The notes: generated by a model not told the origin, from the sequence alone. Shown: positions 25,641-35,336, counted from the first letter of the stretch. The stretch is DNA of 64,000 bases from JAPPHA01 sp963662705 (GCA_963662705.2 OY759767.1:2480001-2544000); one strand, 5' to 3'. Program-made: numbers and translations.

Positions 25641-27338
25641 CTAGACGGCAATCGTGTCGGAGTTCCGGTAGCTGACCCTCTGGAAAATCGCCATCACGAT
25701 CAGCAGGATGACGGTCTGGATGATCATGAATGCCGCGAGTCTCGCCGAATGACGTTCCATCAGCAGGAAGAAGACAACCGACATCACCTCGGTCCCGTTT
25801 CGGTAAAGGAACATGACTGAGGAGAACTCCCTCACCAGGACCACGAACATCATCAGCCAGGCCGAGAATACTCCCGGTTTCAGGAGCGGAAGCAGGATCC
25901 TTCTAGTCGATTGCCACCAGGTCGCTCCGTGAATTCGGGCGGACTGCTCAAGTTCGTCGTGGATCGACATGCGGACCGAATAGATCGTCCGGTAGGAGAG
26001 GTAGAAGTAGCCGATGACGTATGCAAAGATGATGATTCCGAGCGTGTTGTAGATCGGTGTCCTCACGAACGCGAAGAGAACCATCATCCCGAAGATCGCT
26101 CCGGGGATTGCGATCGGAAGAAGGCAAAGCAGTCCCATAAAGGATTCGCCGCTTCTCGATCTTGTCTGTGACAGCACCGCCGACAGGAGAACCGCGACGG
26201 TGGCGGCGACCGAACAGGCCAACAGGGAATTGACAATCGCGCGCCTTGTGACGTCGTACTCGAAGAGGACGCTTCGAAAGTTGTCCAGCGTGAACAGGCT
26301 GACCTGGAATGATCCTGCCCAGTACTTCTGGAGGCCGACCAGAACCAGCACGAGGAGAGGCGCGATCACGGCGATCGTGACGTAGGATACGACCAGTCCG
26401 AATGCGACCCAACGCCACTTGCCGAGCCGGATGCGGTTGGCACGATAGCCTTTGCCGGTGACCGTGGTGAACTGGCGTTCGCCCAGCAGTCTCCGCTGTA
26501 TCCAGATCCCGGTGCCGGCGATCAGGATCGCCAGAATTCCCAGCGACGCTGCCATGGTCACATCCTGCGGATAATCGCTCATCAGAGACCATATGCGCGT
26601 GGCCAGGACATAGTTCCCGCCGGGAGCTCCGAGGGCCATGGGGATTTCGAGGGTACCTACGGTGAACACGAATACCAGTACCATACCGGAGAGCAGCGCC
26701 GGCCCGTTGACGGCCAGCGTCACGCGCCAGAGCACCTGCCAGTTGCTGGCCCCGTGGATGCGCGCGATCTCCTCCAGGCTCGGGTCCATCTGCCTCAGCG
26801 AGGCGACAGCGTACAGATACATGAACGGAGAGTAGAATATCGACTGGATGACGATCATCGACGTCAGGGAGTAGACGTCGGGCAGAAGTTCCGGCGGCCA
26901 TCCCCAGTCGGTCATGAGGCGGGTAAACATTCCGGCCCGGGGGACGAGGAGCATGCGCCAGGCCATGGCTCCCACGAATGCCGAGATGAACAACGGTATG
27001 ACGCACAGGATCTCGAGCAAACGGCGTCCGGGAACGTCGGTGCGTGCGTTGACCCATGCCAGCGGGACACCGATCACCGCTGCGCCGAAGGTCGCGCCTG
27101 TCGCGAATAGAATCGTCGTGACGATTTCCCGCCCGACGGTGGGATGTTCCAGGATTCTCGCGAAACCGCCGAGGCTGAACGAGCCGGACTCGGTGAAGGC
27201 GGCGTACACGGACATCGAGGCCGGATACACGATCGCCAACGAAATCAAGGCCGCGGCGGCCCAGAAGGCCAGCCTGTCCATCCTGAGTTCGCCCCGGAGC
27301 AGTCTCCTGGCCGTGCGCACGGCGGCCGTTCCCGTCAT
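25641..27338 (-). CDS. ABC importer permease, fused two-domain iron/thiamine type
   Basis: A 565-residue permease with about twelve helices and two BPD_transp_1 halves, the FbpB/ThiP arrangement. EAA-loop sequences are DPSLEEIARIHGASNWQVLW in the first half and HDELEQSARIHGATWWQSTR in the second. I start at MTGTAAVRTARR; the 53 residues that could precede it are arginine-rich and not family-like. It is the last gene of a binding protein-ATPase-permease operon. The cargo may be ferric iron, thiamine, a phosphonate or another small molecule; the sequence does not decide. Confidence 0.88.
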   Translation of the reverse strand: MTGTAAVRTARRLLRGELRMDRLAFWAAAALISLAIVYPASMSVYAAFTESGSFSLGGFARILEHPTVGREIVTTILFATGATFGAAVIGVPLAWVNARTDVPGRRLLEILCVIPLFISAFVGAMAWRMLLVPRAGMFTRLMTDWGWPPELLPDVYSLTSMIVIQSIFYSPFMYLYAVASLRQMDPSLEEIARIHGASNWQVLWRVTLAVNGPALLSGMVLVFVFTVGTLEIPMALGAPGGNYVLATRIWSLMSDYPQDVTMAASLGILAILIAGTGIWIQRRLLGERQFTTVTGKGYRANRIRLGKWRWVAFGLVVSYVTIAVIAPLLVLVLVGLQKYWAGSFQVSLFTLDNFRSVLFEYDVTRRAIVNSLLACSVAATVAVLLSAVLSQTRSRSGESFMGLLCLLPIAIPGAIFGMMVLFAFVRTPIYNTLGIIIFAYVIGYFYLSYRTIYSVRMSIHDELEQSARIHGATWWQSTRRILLPLLKPGVFSAWLMMFVVLVREFSSVMFLYRNGTEVMSVVFFLLMERHSARLAAFMIIQTVILLIVMAIFQRVSYRNSDTIAV

Positions 27339-27666
27339 GAGATCCGTCTCATCGCGCGGCGGAGTGGAAGAAAAAGGCGCGGGAGTGATACGGCGTTGCC
27401 GGGACGGTCGATACCCACTGATCGGTCGTCCGAACGATGACTTACGGAGCGCCATTCCGTCGTCCGGCGAATTTCGCGAAGATTTCGCGGGACGCATTTC
27501 GGCCAGCCTTCTTGCGACCTTGAGGGTTTGAAAGTCTGCCGCCGGATCAGACGCGAGGCTGGCGCAGTCGTTCCGGGAATGCAGATGGTGACATGTACGG
27601 TTGGTTGCGGAATGAGGTCGGACATGTACGAATCCTCGACCGATTCAGTTCCAGTGATATCCGGCA
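27339..27666. other. 328-base spacer between ATPase and permease genes
   Basis: I see no gene, promoter or hairpin here. Open frames in it lack family-like sequence. The length is unusual inside an ABC operon, so a small gene may have been lost or a promoter for the permease may lie here. Confidence 0.3.
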
Positions 27667-28773
27667 TCAGCCGGCCGGCAGCGCGATGCATCTTTCACTG
27701 TCGATCTCCAGGCGGACCGTTGCCCCATCCTCGACAGCCAGGCCACCGTCAACCCACACCCGCATCCGCGCGAACCCGGTGTCGACAAGCATTTCGGTCC
27801 GGTCGCCCAGATACTGGCTTTTGTGGACCCTGCCGCAAATCAGGTTTTCCTCCGATTCAGGGTTCGTCCTGTGCACCTTCATCCATTCTGGCCTCACCAG
27901 AACGGTGACATCGCCGGACAGCACCTCCGTCCCTCTGGAGACGCGGATAACGCAGGAATCGCCATCCTTGCCAACCAGTCGAACTTCAATCAAGCGCGTT
28001 TCGGCCGACCCGTTCTCCTCGATCGTGCCCGCCAGGAGATTTGCGACTCCGATGAAGTCCGCCACGAACCGCGTTTTCGGCTCGCTGTAGAGGGAACGCG
28101 CATCGCCCCGCTGCTCGATTCTGCCGGCGTTCATGACGAGCAGTTCGTCACCAAGGGCCATCGCCTCTGCCTGATCGTGCGTCACATAGATCGCGGTAGT
28201 CCCGATGCCGCGCTGAATGTCCTTCAACAGATAGCGCATCTCCTCGCGAAGTTTCGCGTCAAGGTTGCTGAGAGGCTCGTCGAAAAGCAGGACCTTGGGA
28301 TTTCCGACAATCGCGCGCGCAAGCGCGACCCGCTGCTGTTGTCCCCCCGACAGGTCCGTTGCGTTGCGGCTACCGAAGTCACCGAGTCGCACAACGTCCA
28401 GTGCCTCCCGGACACGGCGCAAGATTTCGGAACTGTTCTCTTTCCTCATTCGCAGAGGAAACGCCACGTTCTCGTGGACGCTCATATGCGGCCAGATGGC
28501 GTAGGACTGGGCTACCATCCCCATTCCGCGCGCGTTGGGTGGAACGAACAGCCCCTCGTCCGCTTTTGTCATGACTTCGCCGTCGATGACGATCTCGCCC
28601 GATTCAGGCTGTTCCAGTCCGCCGACACATCGCAGAGTGGTGGTCTTGCCGCATCCGCTGGGTCCAAGAAGGACGAGTAGATTGCCCTTCTCGACCTCGA
28701 AGTTCACGTCGTCGACGGCCCACGTATCGTCGAATTTCTTTCGGAGTCCCTGTACCGCCACGTACGCCGTCAC
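27667..28773 (-). CDS. ABC importer ATPase, FbpC/PotA type
   Basis: A 368-residue ATPase with Walker A GPSGCGKTTT, Q-loop MVAQSYAIWPHMSV, signature LSGGQQQRVALARA, Walker B LLFDEPLSNLD and H-loop YVTHDQAEAM, followed by a TOBE-like regulatory domain (about residues 270-368). I start at the GTG at 28773 because GGGAGG is five to six bases upstream; the earlier ATG is out of place. It powers import through the adjacent fused permease. Confidence 0.92.
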   Translation of the reverse strand: MTAYVAVQGLRKKFDDTWAVDDVNFEVEKGNLLVLLGPSGCGKTTTLRCVGGLEQPESGEIVIDGEVMTKADEGLFVPPNARGMGMVAQSYAIWPHMSVHENVAFPLRMRKENSSEILRRVREALDVVRLGDFGSRNATDLSGGQQQRVALARAIVGNPKVLLFDEPLSNLDAKLREEMRYLLKDIQRGIGTTAIYVTHDQAEAMALGDELLVMNAGRIEQRGDARSLYSEPKTRFVADFIGVANLLAGTIEENGSAETRLIEVRLVGKDGDSCVIRVSRGTEVLSGDVTVLVRPEWMKVHRTNPESEENLICGRVHKSQYLGDRTEMLVDTGFARMRVWVDGGLAVEDGATVRLEIDSERCIALPAG

Positions 28774-28816
28774 TTGGTCCTCCCGGAATTCGGTCGGCGA
28801 CTCGACATGTAGCAAA

Positions 28817-28841
28817 GGGGCGGCGTCAAAGGCGCCGCCCC
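28817..28841 (-). terminator. strong intercistronic hairpin between binding-protein and ATPase genes
   Basis: GGGGCGGCG and CGCCGCCCC form a perfect nine-base-pair stem with a seven-base loop, followed on the minus strand by TTTG. It sits between the stop of the binding-protein gene and the start of the ATPase gene. Such hairpins commonly terminate or protect the transcript so that binding protein is made in excess. Confidence 0.7.
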
Positions 28842-28925
28842 GAAGTCCGGATTCAACCCGCGTTCCACCATTTCCGACGAACGCCCTCCAGGGGCATCAG
28901 GCGAAACACGAAATCCGCTTGCGTG

Positions 28926-30020
28926 TCACTTCGCGAAGATTGCTGCAAATTCTTCCTGAGCAGTCCTCACAAGGTCCGTGTTCGTCGCGATCTCTCGATA
29001 GTCGGGAGCGAAGGCCGCATCGCCGATGTCATCGGCGTTTGGCGTCAGGGCGAAACTGCTGGGAACTCCTTCCCGACCCGGAATTCGACCCTCGTACTTT
29101 TCGAAGATCTGCTGCCCGGGATGACTCCTGAGGAAATCGATCCACAGCTGAGCGGCGTTCGGATGCGGTGCGTCGGCGAAAGCTGCCGTCGCCTGCTCCT
29201 GTAACATGACGCCCTCCTTGGGGATCGCGGTCCGAATGTGGGTCGCTCCCTGGTCGGAAAGCACGTTGGCGTCAGCCGAAACCCCGAGAATCGACAGCGG
29301 TCTTTCGCCTGACATCATCATCTCAACGCCATGCATGGATGTCGACGAGATCAGTACGTCCTGTGCCGCCAGCTTTTCCCAGTAGTCCTCAGGCAGCCTC
29401 TGCTTCAGGTAGTGATACACCAGGGCGACCGATTGCAGGGTAGAACCGTCCATCAGGCTCATCTTTCCCTTCAACTCCGGCTTCAGCAAGTCGTGCCAGC
29501 TCGTGATCTCCAGATCGGGCAGCTCGTTGCCGTTCCACATCGGAAACATCATGTACATGTCCGACGTCCAGTACGGCCGGTTGTTCAGACCGATCCTTTC
29601 CGGCAGCTTCATATGTTCGTATTCGGGTGACTCATATGCCATGATCAGACCGCGTTCGACCGCGTCGGTCAGCCAAGTGATTGCAGGCATCGTCGTTACG
29701 TCGCCTGAAATCGGGACGCCCTGACTCACCTCCGCCTCGATTCGAGCGATTGTCCCGGACGTGTTCCTGATGTCGTAAGACACCTTAAAGTCGTCGGGCA
29801 GGCACCAATAGCTGATGTATCCCTCGCGATGTGCGTTCTGCGTCTCAGGTGTTTCGAAGACGCTCGCGACAACAATCAGTTCGCCCTCCTCGATTGCTTT
29901 CGCAACCCGAGGATCGTCGCACCGATCCTCAGCGACGACGCCCGTAGCGTTGAAAAACGCGAATGCGCCGACCGCCAAAGCGGAAGCGGAACGCGCTAAC
30001 ACGGTTCTGTATGACTTCAT
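28926..30020 (-). CDS. ABC importer periplasmic solute-binding protein
   Basis: A 364-residue secreted binding protein. The signal peptide (about residues 1-31, ending ATGVVAE) is followed by a type II periplasmic fold of the iron/thiamine class: ELIVVASVFETPE, SGDVTTMPAITWL, GKMSLMDGSTLQSVALVYHYL and GAPHPNAA-like AFADAPHPNAAQLWIDFLRS near the C-terminus. I start at the ATG at 30020, with GAGGAGGG eight bases upstream. It is the first gene of its operon and has a good promoter about 90 bases upstream. Confidence 0.88.
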   Translation of the reverse strand: MKSYRTVLARSASALAVGAFAFFNATGVVAEDRCDDPRVAKAIEEGELIVVASVFETPETQNAHREGYISYWCLPDDFKVSYDIRNTSGTIARIEAEVSQGVPISGDVTTMPAITWLTDAVERGLIMAYESPEYEHMKLPERIGLNNRPYWTSDMYMMFPMWNGNELPDLEITSWHDLLKPELKGKMSLMDGSTLQSVALVYHYLKQRLPEDYWEKLAAQDVLISSTSMHGVEMMMSGERPLSILGVSADANVLSDQGATHIRTAIPKEGVMLQEQATAAFADAPHPNAAQLWIDFLRSHPGQQIFEKYEGRIPGREGVPSSFALTPNADDIGDAAFAPDYREIATNTDLVRTAQEEFAAIFAK

Positions 30021-30105
30021 GATCAACCCTCCTCGTCAATACATGGAGAAACACGCCTTTCCAAAAGACATGCTTCCGGCTTGGAGCATTCCAAACTCAT
30101 GGGAG

Positions 30106-30132
30106 ATTATATTTCTGGAATTTACGCGTCAA
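30106..30132 (-). promoter_or_regulatory. probable sigma70-type promoter of the ABC importer operon
   Basis: On the minus strand TTGACG is followed after 15 bases by TATAAT, or after 17 bases by TAATCT. It lies about 86 bases in front of the binding-protein start in locally A+T-rich DNA. Confidence 0.5.
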
Positions 30133-30375
30133 GGTATCGTGTCCTGTCATGCAGGGCGGCCGCATTGGAAGAAATACCCTTTTCCACCTGCGTGATTGCG
30201 TGATTCCCCGTTGAAATACAGCAACCTGCGGCAGGGATGAGGCAGAAAAACGCAGGACTTCAGACGACTCTTCGGCAAAGTGGACGCCCCCCCGGAACAG
30301 CGACATGAACCGTGCACGTGCTCGGACTGTCCTGTCGCGAAACGGGCGGCGTGTCCTGCGTTCCATCGCCGCTTC

Positions 30376-30531
30376 ATGAAGCTCGAGCATGATACCCTGA
30401 GCCGCGACACCTTCTCGGCGCTGTTCAGTGGTCTCGACCCGGATTGCCGGAAAAGGGTGCTCCTTCGCCTTGCCGCGGGTCGGGCCGAACGCCTCGGTTC
30501 GGACGTGATCGCAATCGACGGCGTCGTCCTG
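30376..30531 (+). pseudogene. remnant of an ISAs1-family transposase
   Basis: About 52 residues (MKLEHDTLSRDTFSALFSGL, then DPDCRKRV and a later GSDVIAIDGVVL) match the N-terminal part of H-repeat/ISAs1 transposases, where HDTFxRxFxxLDP leads to the first DDE aspartate in AIDGK. The lysine after AIDG is missing and homology ends soon after. No terminal inverted repeats or target duplication could be seen. The rest of 30133-30697 holds no recognisable gene. Confidence 0.55.
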
Positions 30532-30697
30532 GCGCTGACGCGAGAGTCGGCACTGATCCGTGTGCGGGTTGCGCCGTCATGCTCGAAGCAATCGGTGCGC
30601 GGAAAGCCGAGGAGGACCAACTGGAAAGGCTGTTTCTTTCTGAATCTTGTCAGCCAATCTTGATCACGGCAGCAATCTTCCTGGCCGGATTTCAAGG

Positions 30698-31561
30698 TCA
30701 GGCTTTCGCCATCCGGGATACCGCAAGGAACACTGCCGAATTGTCGAGATCGCTGTCTCCCGCCTGTTCGGCGTTCTTCATCACCTCGAGATAGCGATTG
30801 ACCATCGGCAGGTTCCCGTGCCCGTTGCGTGCGGCCATCTCGCGGATCAGCTTGAAATCCTTTTGAGACTGGGCAATCCGCCCAAGCGGCGTGAAGTCGC
30901 GCGCGATCATCAAAGGTCCCTTCGCGTTCATGACATCGGACCGCGCCGCGGAACGCAGCGCCGTTTGCAGGTAAGTCGCAGGGTCGAGGCCCAGCGCCTC
31001 GGCAAGAACGAGGCCTTCGGCGACAGCGGCCCGGTTCAGTCCGAGGACGCAATTGATCGCCAGCTTGGTCCTGTTCCCGTTGCCAATGGCCCCGACCCGT
31101 TCCCGGTTGGGCGATATTGCATCTGCAACCTGTTCGAAGACGTCGAGCCCTGCCGCGTCGCCGGCAAGCAACAGGAGCGCAGTGCCCTGCCGGACCTGGA
31201 GGCTCGTGCCCGAGATCGGGGCCTCGACGAGCACGATTGAACGCTTCCGGGCGGACTCCGCCAATTCTGCGACCTGATCGGGGTCGCACGTGCTCATCGT
31301 GACAAGCACCTTGTCCGTGACCTCGGGCGCAGCCGCGATGATACCGGCCAGTTGGTCAGTGCTGAAGACAGCCGAGAGAATGATGTCGCTTCGCCAGATC
31401 GTTTCGGGATCCGCAGGCAGCCCGCCCTTTTCCCGCAGGAGCGTTCCCCGCGTTTCATCCACATCGTAGCCAATGACACCATGTCCCGCGGCCAGAAGGC
31501 GTTCCGCCAGGGCCGTGCCGATCAGGCCCAGCCCGAAGATCCCGACGGTCGTGGCCATCAT
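30698..31561 (-). CDS. NAD(P)-dependent oxidoreductase, 3-hydroxyisobutyrate dehydrogenase family
   Basis: A 287-residue beta-hydroxyacid dehydrogenase. GIFGLGLIGTALAERLLAAG is the dinucleotide-binding loop, EAPISGTSLQVRQGTALLLLAG the substrate-binding serine/glycine motif, and GNGNRTKLAINCV contains the catalytic lysine. Such enzymes oxidise 2- or 3-hydroxy acids. It begins nine bases after the Gfo/Idh/MocA gene stops, so they form one operon. A similar pair in opposite orientation lies 2 kb away. Confidence 0.87.
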   Translation of the reverse strand: MMATTVGIFGLGLIGTALAERLLAAGHGVIGYDVDETRGTLLREKGGLPADPETIWRSDIILSAVFSTDQLAGIIAAAPEVTDKVLVTMSTCDPDQVAELAESARKRSIVLVEAPISGTSLQVRQGTALLLLAGDAAGLDVFEQVADAISPNRERVGAIGNGNRTKLAINCVLGLNRAAVAEGLVLAEALGLDPATYLQTALRSAARSDVMNAKGPLMIARDFTPLGRIAQSQKDFKLIREMAARNGHGNLPMVNRYLEVMKNAEQAGDSDLDNSAVFLAVSRMAKA

Positions 31562-31570
31562 GCAGTTCCC

Positions 31571-32644
31571 CTATCCTGCCGCCTTGATGTCGGCCAGCTG
31601 CGCGATCGAACGGTTCGACAGCGGCAGGGAGACAGGCTCGCCGGTCTCGGCTGACAGGTCTGCGGCAGAATATGCCTCCATCACCAGTCGCGCATCGGTC
31701 GGATCGACCATCGCGGGGCGGTCCATCAGCACGGCCTCGAGGAAATGGATCGTCTCCGGCCCCATCTGGCCGGCAAATACATGGTCGACGTGTTCACCCG
31801 GCATGGTCGACATCGGGAATTGCGTGCCCCCGGAAACAGTGTTCAACCAGTGATCGCGCGCGGTGTCGTCCAGGATCAGCGCGCCCTCGGTCCCCGTGAT
31901 CTCGATCCAGGTCGCGCAATAGTTCGGATAGCTTGGCGGCAGGTTCCAACCGCCCCCGATGACGACCAGCGTTCCGTCATCCATCGTCACCGTCGTCCAC
32001 ATGCAGTCGTAGGAACCGTTCAGGTCCTTCATGTAGCCATAGGCGCCTTGCGAATAGACCTTCACCGGCCTGGCGGGCTCCAGAAACCAGAAGACAAAGT
32101 CGAGATCATGGGTGGATTCCATCGCCGCAGGCGACAGCTTGATACGATTGGCGACCTTCTTGCCGAGATTCCGCGACACGTGGCGGCTGACCATGACGTT
32201 GACCACCTTGCCGAGCCTGCCGTCGGAAATGGACTTTCGGGCATAGGCGATCTTGGGGTTGAACCGCTGCGAATAACCGATGGTGAATTTCACGTCCCGG
32301 GCGTTGGACAGGGCGATCAGCTCGTCGGCTTCCCAGAACTCAAGCGCAATGGGCTTTTCCAGGAGGACGTGTTTGCCCGCCTTCAGGCAATCACGGGCGA
32401 TCGGGTAGTGGGTCTCTTCGGGAGCCGTCGAAATGTAGACCACACTGATGGCCGGGTTGGAGACAATGTCCCGGTAATCGAGTGTCGCCGTCGCCGGCCC
32501 GGTCAGCGCGCGGACTTCTTCCAGCCGTTCGGGGCGGATTTCACAGATATGCAGTGCATCGACCAAAATCGAATTGGCCAGCGTCTCCGCCCTGACGCCA
32601 CCACACCATCCGGTCCCGATGACCGCCACCTCCGTCGTCGCCAT
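31571..32644 (-). CDS. Gfo/Idh/MocA-family oxidoreductase
   Basis: A 357-residue NAD(P)-dependent dehydrogenase of the glucose-fructose oxidoreductase/inositol dehydrogenase family. VAVIGTGWCGGVRAETLA binds the nucleotide, HVLLEKPIALE holds the conserved EKP catalytic lysine motif and the histidine-aspartate pair is likely in ESTHDLDFVFWF. Typical substrates are sugars, inositols and their derivatives. It pairs with the downstream beta-hydroxyacid dehydrogenase, which suggests stepwise oxidation of a polyol or sugar acid. Confidence 0.87.
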   Translation of the reverse strand: MATTEVAVIGTGWCGGVRAETLANSILVDALHICEIRPERLEEVRALTGPATATLDYRDIVSNPAISVVYISTAPEETHYPIARDCLKAGKHVLLEKPIALEFWEADELIALSNARDVKFTIGYSQRFNPKIAYARKSISDGRLGKVVNVMVSRHVSRNLGKKVANRIKLSPAAMESTHDLDFVFWFLEPARPVKVYSQGAYGYMKDLNGSYDCMWTTVTMDDGTLVVIGGGWNLPPSYPNYCATWIEITGTEGALILDDTARDHWLNTVSGGTQFPMSTMPGEHVDHVFAGQMGPETIHFLEAVLMDRPAMVDPTDARLVMEAYSAADLSAETGEPVSLPLSNRSIAQLADIKAAG

Positions 32645-33203
32645 CTCGCTACTCCCACTCTATCGCACCCACGTGCGTCTTGCCTCAGCTCGCCTGCCCC
32701 CGCCAGTGTGACCGTCGCGGCTGCTCCCAAATCAATCACGCGCGGTCCCGAGCTTTTCGGCATCAACACAAACGAAGTTCTTCTGTTTTGCTTACGGCCT
32801 CGATGAAAGCAAGCAGGACATGGTTCAACGCGGTCAGCAAATTCCGAAGATGATCATGAACCGCGCGGACCAAACCTGCACCGTGAGCGCCCGCTCCGTC
32901 GAATTCACTGTTCGCAAAGGACAGCAGTGCCGGTGTCGTACCGGTATTTGCAGAAAGCAGAAATAACGCGGCAACCGACGTGATGCTGAGCACGGTCACG
33001 CCGCGGGCAGACTTCGGGATGAACCCGCCATCAGAAAGTCTGTTTGCTGCATCGAGCCCGAACGGGACGGCAAAACCGACCTGAAAGACGACGATCGTCG
33101 CGACCGAATTCGCGATGTTTTTGCCTCGCGGGGGCATGTTCACTGCGCACGCGATGTTGTCGGCAAGGATGAAGAAGCGCAGTGCGAAGGCTTGGGCCCC
33201 GCA
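32645..33203. other. interval without a recognisable intact gene
   Basis: A minus-strand frame continues here from the TRAP remnant with hydrophobic stretches (SVATIVVFQVGFAVPFGLDA, SVAALFLLSAN) and coding-like third positions, ending at 32763. I do not recognise it; it may be the decayed end of another transporter subunit. Confidence 0.3.
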
Positions 33204-33497
33204 CACGTTCGGATCAACCTCAGTCACGGTGAACGGGCCACGCATTTCCTCGACCAGGCGATCGTGTTCCTGCCGGTAAAAGATTCCGGCCTGCCCTTCG
33301 TAGTTGGCGGCAATCTCGTGCAGGATCGCGCGCACATCCCAAGGCAGGGAGTCGTCGATATCATGAATGTTTGCCAGCCCGTGCCGGGTCATTGAGCCAA
33401 ATACGATCGGCGTGTAATACGGTCCGGGCTCAAAGTACCTGGGTTGACCAAGGCCGACGGGAACATGATCCAGCCTAACCAGGTCTTCAAAATCAGG
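33204..33497 (-). pseudogene. fragment resembling the C-terminal part of a TRAP substrate-binding protein
   Basis: About 98 residues read GQPRYFEPGPYYTPIVFGSM, then SLPWDVRAILHEIAANYEGQ and FYRQEHDRLVEEM, the pattern seen near the C-terminus of DctP-type proteins (a short strand, then SLPxDVQ helix and YR-E helix). There is no signal peptide or N-terminal lobe and the frame joins unrelated sequence on both sides. I infer a relic of a TRAP importer that once accompanied the surrounding dehydrogenases. Confidence 0.42.
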
Positions 33498-33742
33498 TTC
33501 GCACCGGTGATGCGGGGTGTCATCCTCGCTCTTTTTGCAGTTGAGAACTCCGGCGGTTGTTTCTGGTGTTCGAGGAAACGGCTCCAGGCTTCGTGCCGTC
33601 ACAGTCGATCGGAACCTTCTTGCTGTTGGCGGTTCTGTTCGGCGTGATCGTAATGGCGCTCCGCGCCTGTTCAATCGCCCGCGCCAGCCATGTGACGGGC
33701 CCCGGACAGGCGAAAACCGAACAGTGACACAGGGGGTTGAAC

Positions 33743-34867
33743 ATGCGGGATCGTAAGGAAATCGGTCTGGCCATCGTTGGCTGCGGAACCATCGGCCGGA
33801 TCAGGGCGGAACTGGCCCGCGCCTATCCCGGTGTCGGATGGATCGGCATTTGCGACGTGAAATCCGACATCGGTCGACGCCTGGCAGATGACGTTCGTGC
33901 CGATTTCTTCACGACCGACTTTCGCGAACTGTTGCGCCGGCCCGAAGTGACCGCGACCATCATCGCGACGGACGAGAACTTCCACTTCGAACCGACGATG
34001 CTTGCCGCTGAAATGCGGCATTCGCTCTTCATCGAAAAGCCGCTGGCCACCGATGCCCGGCAGTCGGAGCAGATCCTGTCCGCAATCGATGCAACCGGCC
34101 TGGACGCCGTGATTGGTTATACCCAACGATTTCGCCGCCGATTCCTGGCCGTCAAGGAACGGCTCATCACCGGCCAGATTGGAGACGTCCACACCGTCGT
34201 CACCCGCGCCTTCATGAACCGAATGGTGCCCATCGCCACTATCCGACGCACCCAGGACCGGGCCACTCTGACGCCGATGGTCGTCTCAGGCACCCATAGC
34301 CTCGACATGTCACTGTGGCTGATGGAAGGGAAGACCCCAGTTAGCGTCTATGCACAATCCACCAGCAAGGTCCTGGGCGAGTGGGGCACCAAGGATTCCA
34401 CCCTTGGAATTTTTTCAATGGACGACGGCACGATCTTTTCGATGAACATTTCCTGGGCCCTGCCCGAAGTCTGGCCCGGCGCGGTCTACGGAATCGAGAT
34501 CGGGATCGTCGGCACCCAGGGCGTGATCGACATCGAGGACACGCACCGCGATCTCGTGATGGCGACAAATATCGCGCAAGGCGCGGGCTACGCGCCCGAG
34601 GGATACAAGGCACCGGAACGGCACGTCGACTTCCTGACCAGTTACCCGCCGGGCGATCTGCATGGTGGGCAGCTATGGGGGCCGATGCGAGAAGAAACCA
34701 ATGCCTGGTACCAGCGCCTCCAAACCGGGCAGGACACGCCCCATGCGACAGCGGCGGATGGTCATCGCAACCTGATGTTAACCATGGCGATGGACCTGTC
34801 GGCCAAACGGGGCGAAGTTGTCCCGTTGCCGCCGGATCCGTCGGAACTGATGAAAGAGCTCACGTAA
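33743..34867 (+). CDS. Gfo/Idh/MocA-family oxidoreductase
   Basis: A 374-residue protein with GLAIVGCGTIGRIRAELARA at the nucleotide-binding loop, LFIEKPLATDARQ as the EKP motif and SGTHSLDMSLWLM as the expected catalytic histidine region. The start at MRDRKEIG has CAGGGGG seven bases upstream. It is only distantly similar to the family member at 31571-32644. It is probably cotranscribed with the 3-hydroxyisobutyrate dehydrogenase-like gene that follows at 35337, despite 470 bases between them. Confidence 0.86.
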   Translation: MRDRKEIGLAIVGCGTIGRIRAELARAYPGVGWIGICDVKSDIGRRLADDVRADFFTTDFRELLRRPEVTATIIATDENFHFEPTMLAAEMRHSLFIEKPLATDARQSEQILSAIDATGLDAVIGYTQRFRRRFLAVKERLITGQIGDVHTVVTRAFMNRMVPIATIRRTQDRATLTPMVVSGTHSLDMSLWLMEGKTPVSVYAQSTSKVLGEWGTKDSTLGIFSMDDGTIFSMNISWALPEVWPGAVYGIEIGIVGTQGVIDIEDTHRDLVMATNIAQGAGYAPEGYKAPERHVDFLTSYPPGDLHGGQLWGPMREETNAWYQRLQTGQDTPHATAADGHRNLMLTMAMDLSAKRGEVVPLPPDPSELMKELT

Positions 34868-35336
34868 GGACGCCATGACGTTCAAATTGGAACTCAGGGG
34901 CTATACTGGGACCAACAGCCTGCGCCACTTCCCATGCGTGGCGTTGACCACGGGAAACTGGCCGACTGCGAGAGCCTGAAGACCTGCACGTTAACCATCG
35001 AGGATCGTCTGCGCGTCTGCCGTGCCCTCGGCTTTGGCCCGCAGCCATCCACGTGCGCGAACTGCCCGAAGCCTACCGGTTGCATCGCCGTCTCGGCGGC
35101 GGCGGGATTTGTCGGACCCTGCCGCTTGTCACCGTCGACCTCGGTCTCGATGTTGGCGTCATCACCTTGAATCGCCTGGCATTGCCCGAAACGGGGAAAC
35201 CAGGAACCGGTACGAGGTACATCTTCGAGGCAACTGCCATGTAAAGAGCATTTGGAAACATGGATTTCTCGCAGGTTCAACAAGGATATGGTGGCAGGCG
35301 CGGAGCTGGCGCCGGAACCACAAAATGGAGCTTTCA
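34868..35336. other. 469-base interval without a recognisable gene
   Basis: Several frames are open for 60-80 codons but none resembles a known family, and none has a ribosome-binding site. It may contain a decayed gene between the two oxidoreductases. Confidence 0.3.

Noticed and set aside
30147..31289. A 380-codon minus-strand frame overlapping the beta-hydroxyacid dehydrogenase
   Set aside because: It is in a different frame from the recognisable enzyme and has no family-like sequence.
33517..33756. Plus-strand short frames leading into the second Gfo/Idh/MocA gene as a leader gene
   Set aside because: No ribosome-binding site and no protein-like character; probably chance frames.
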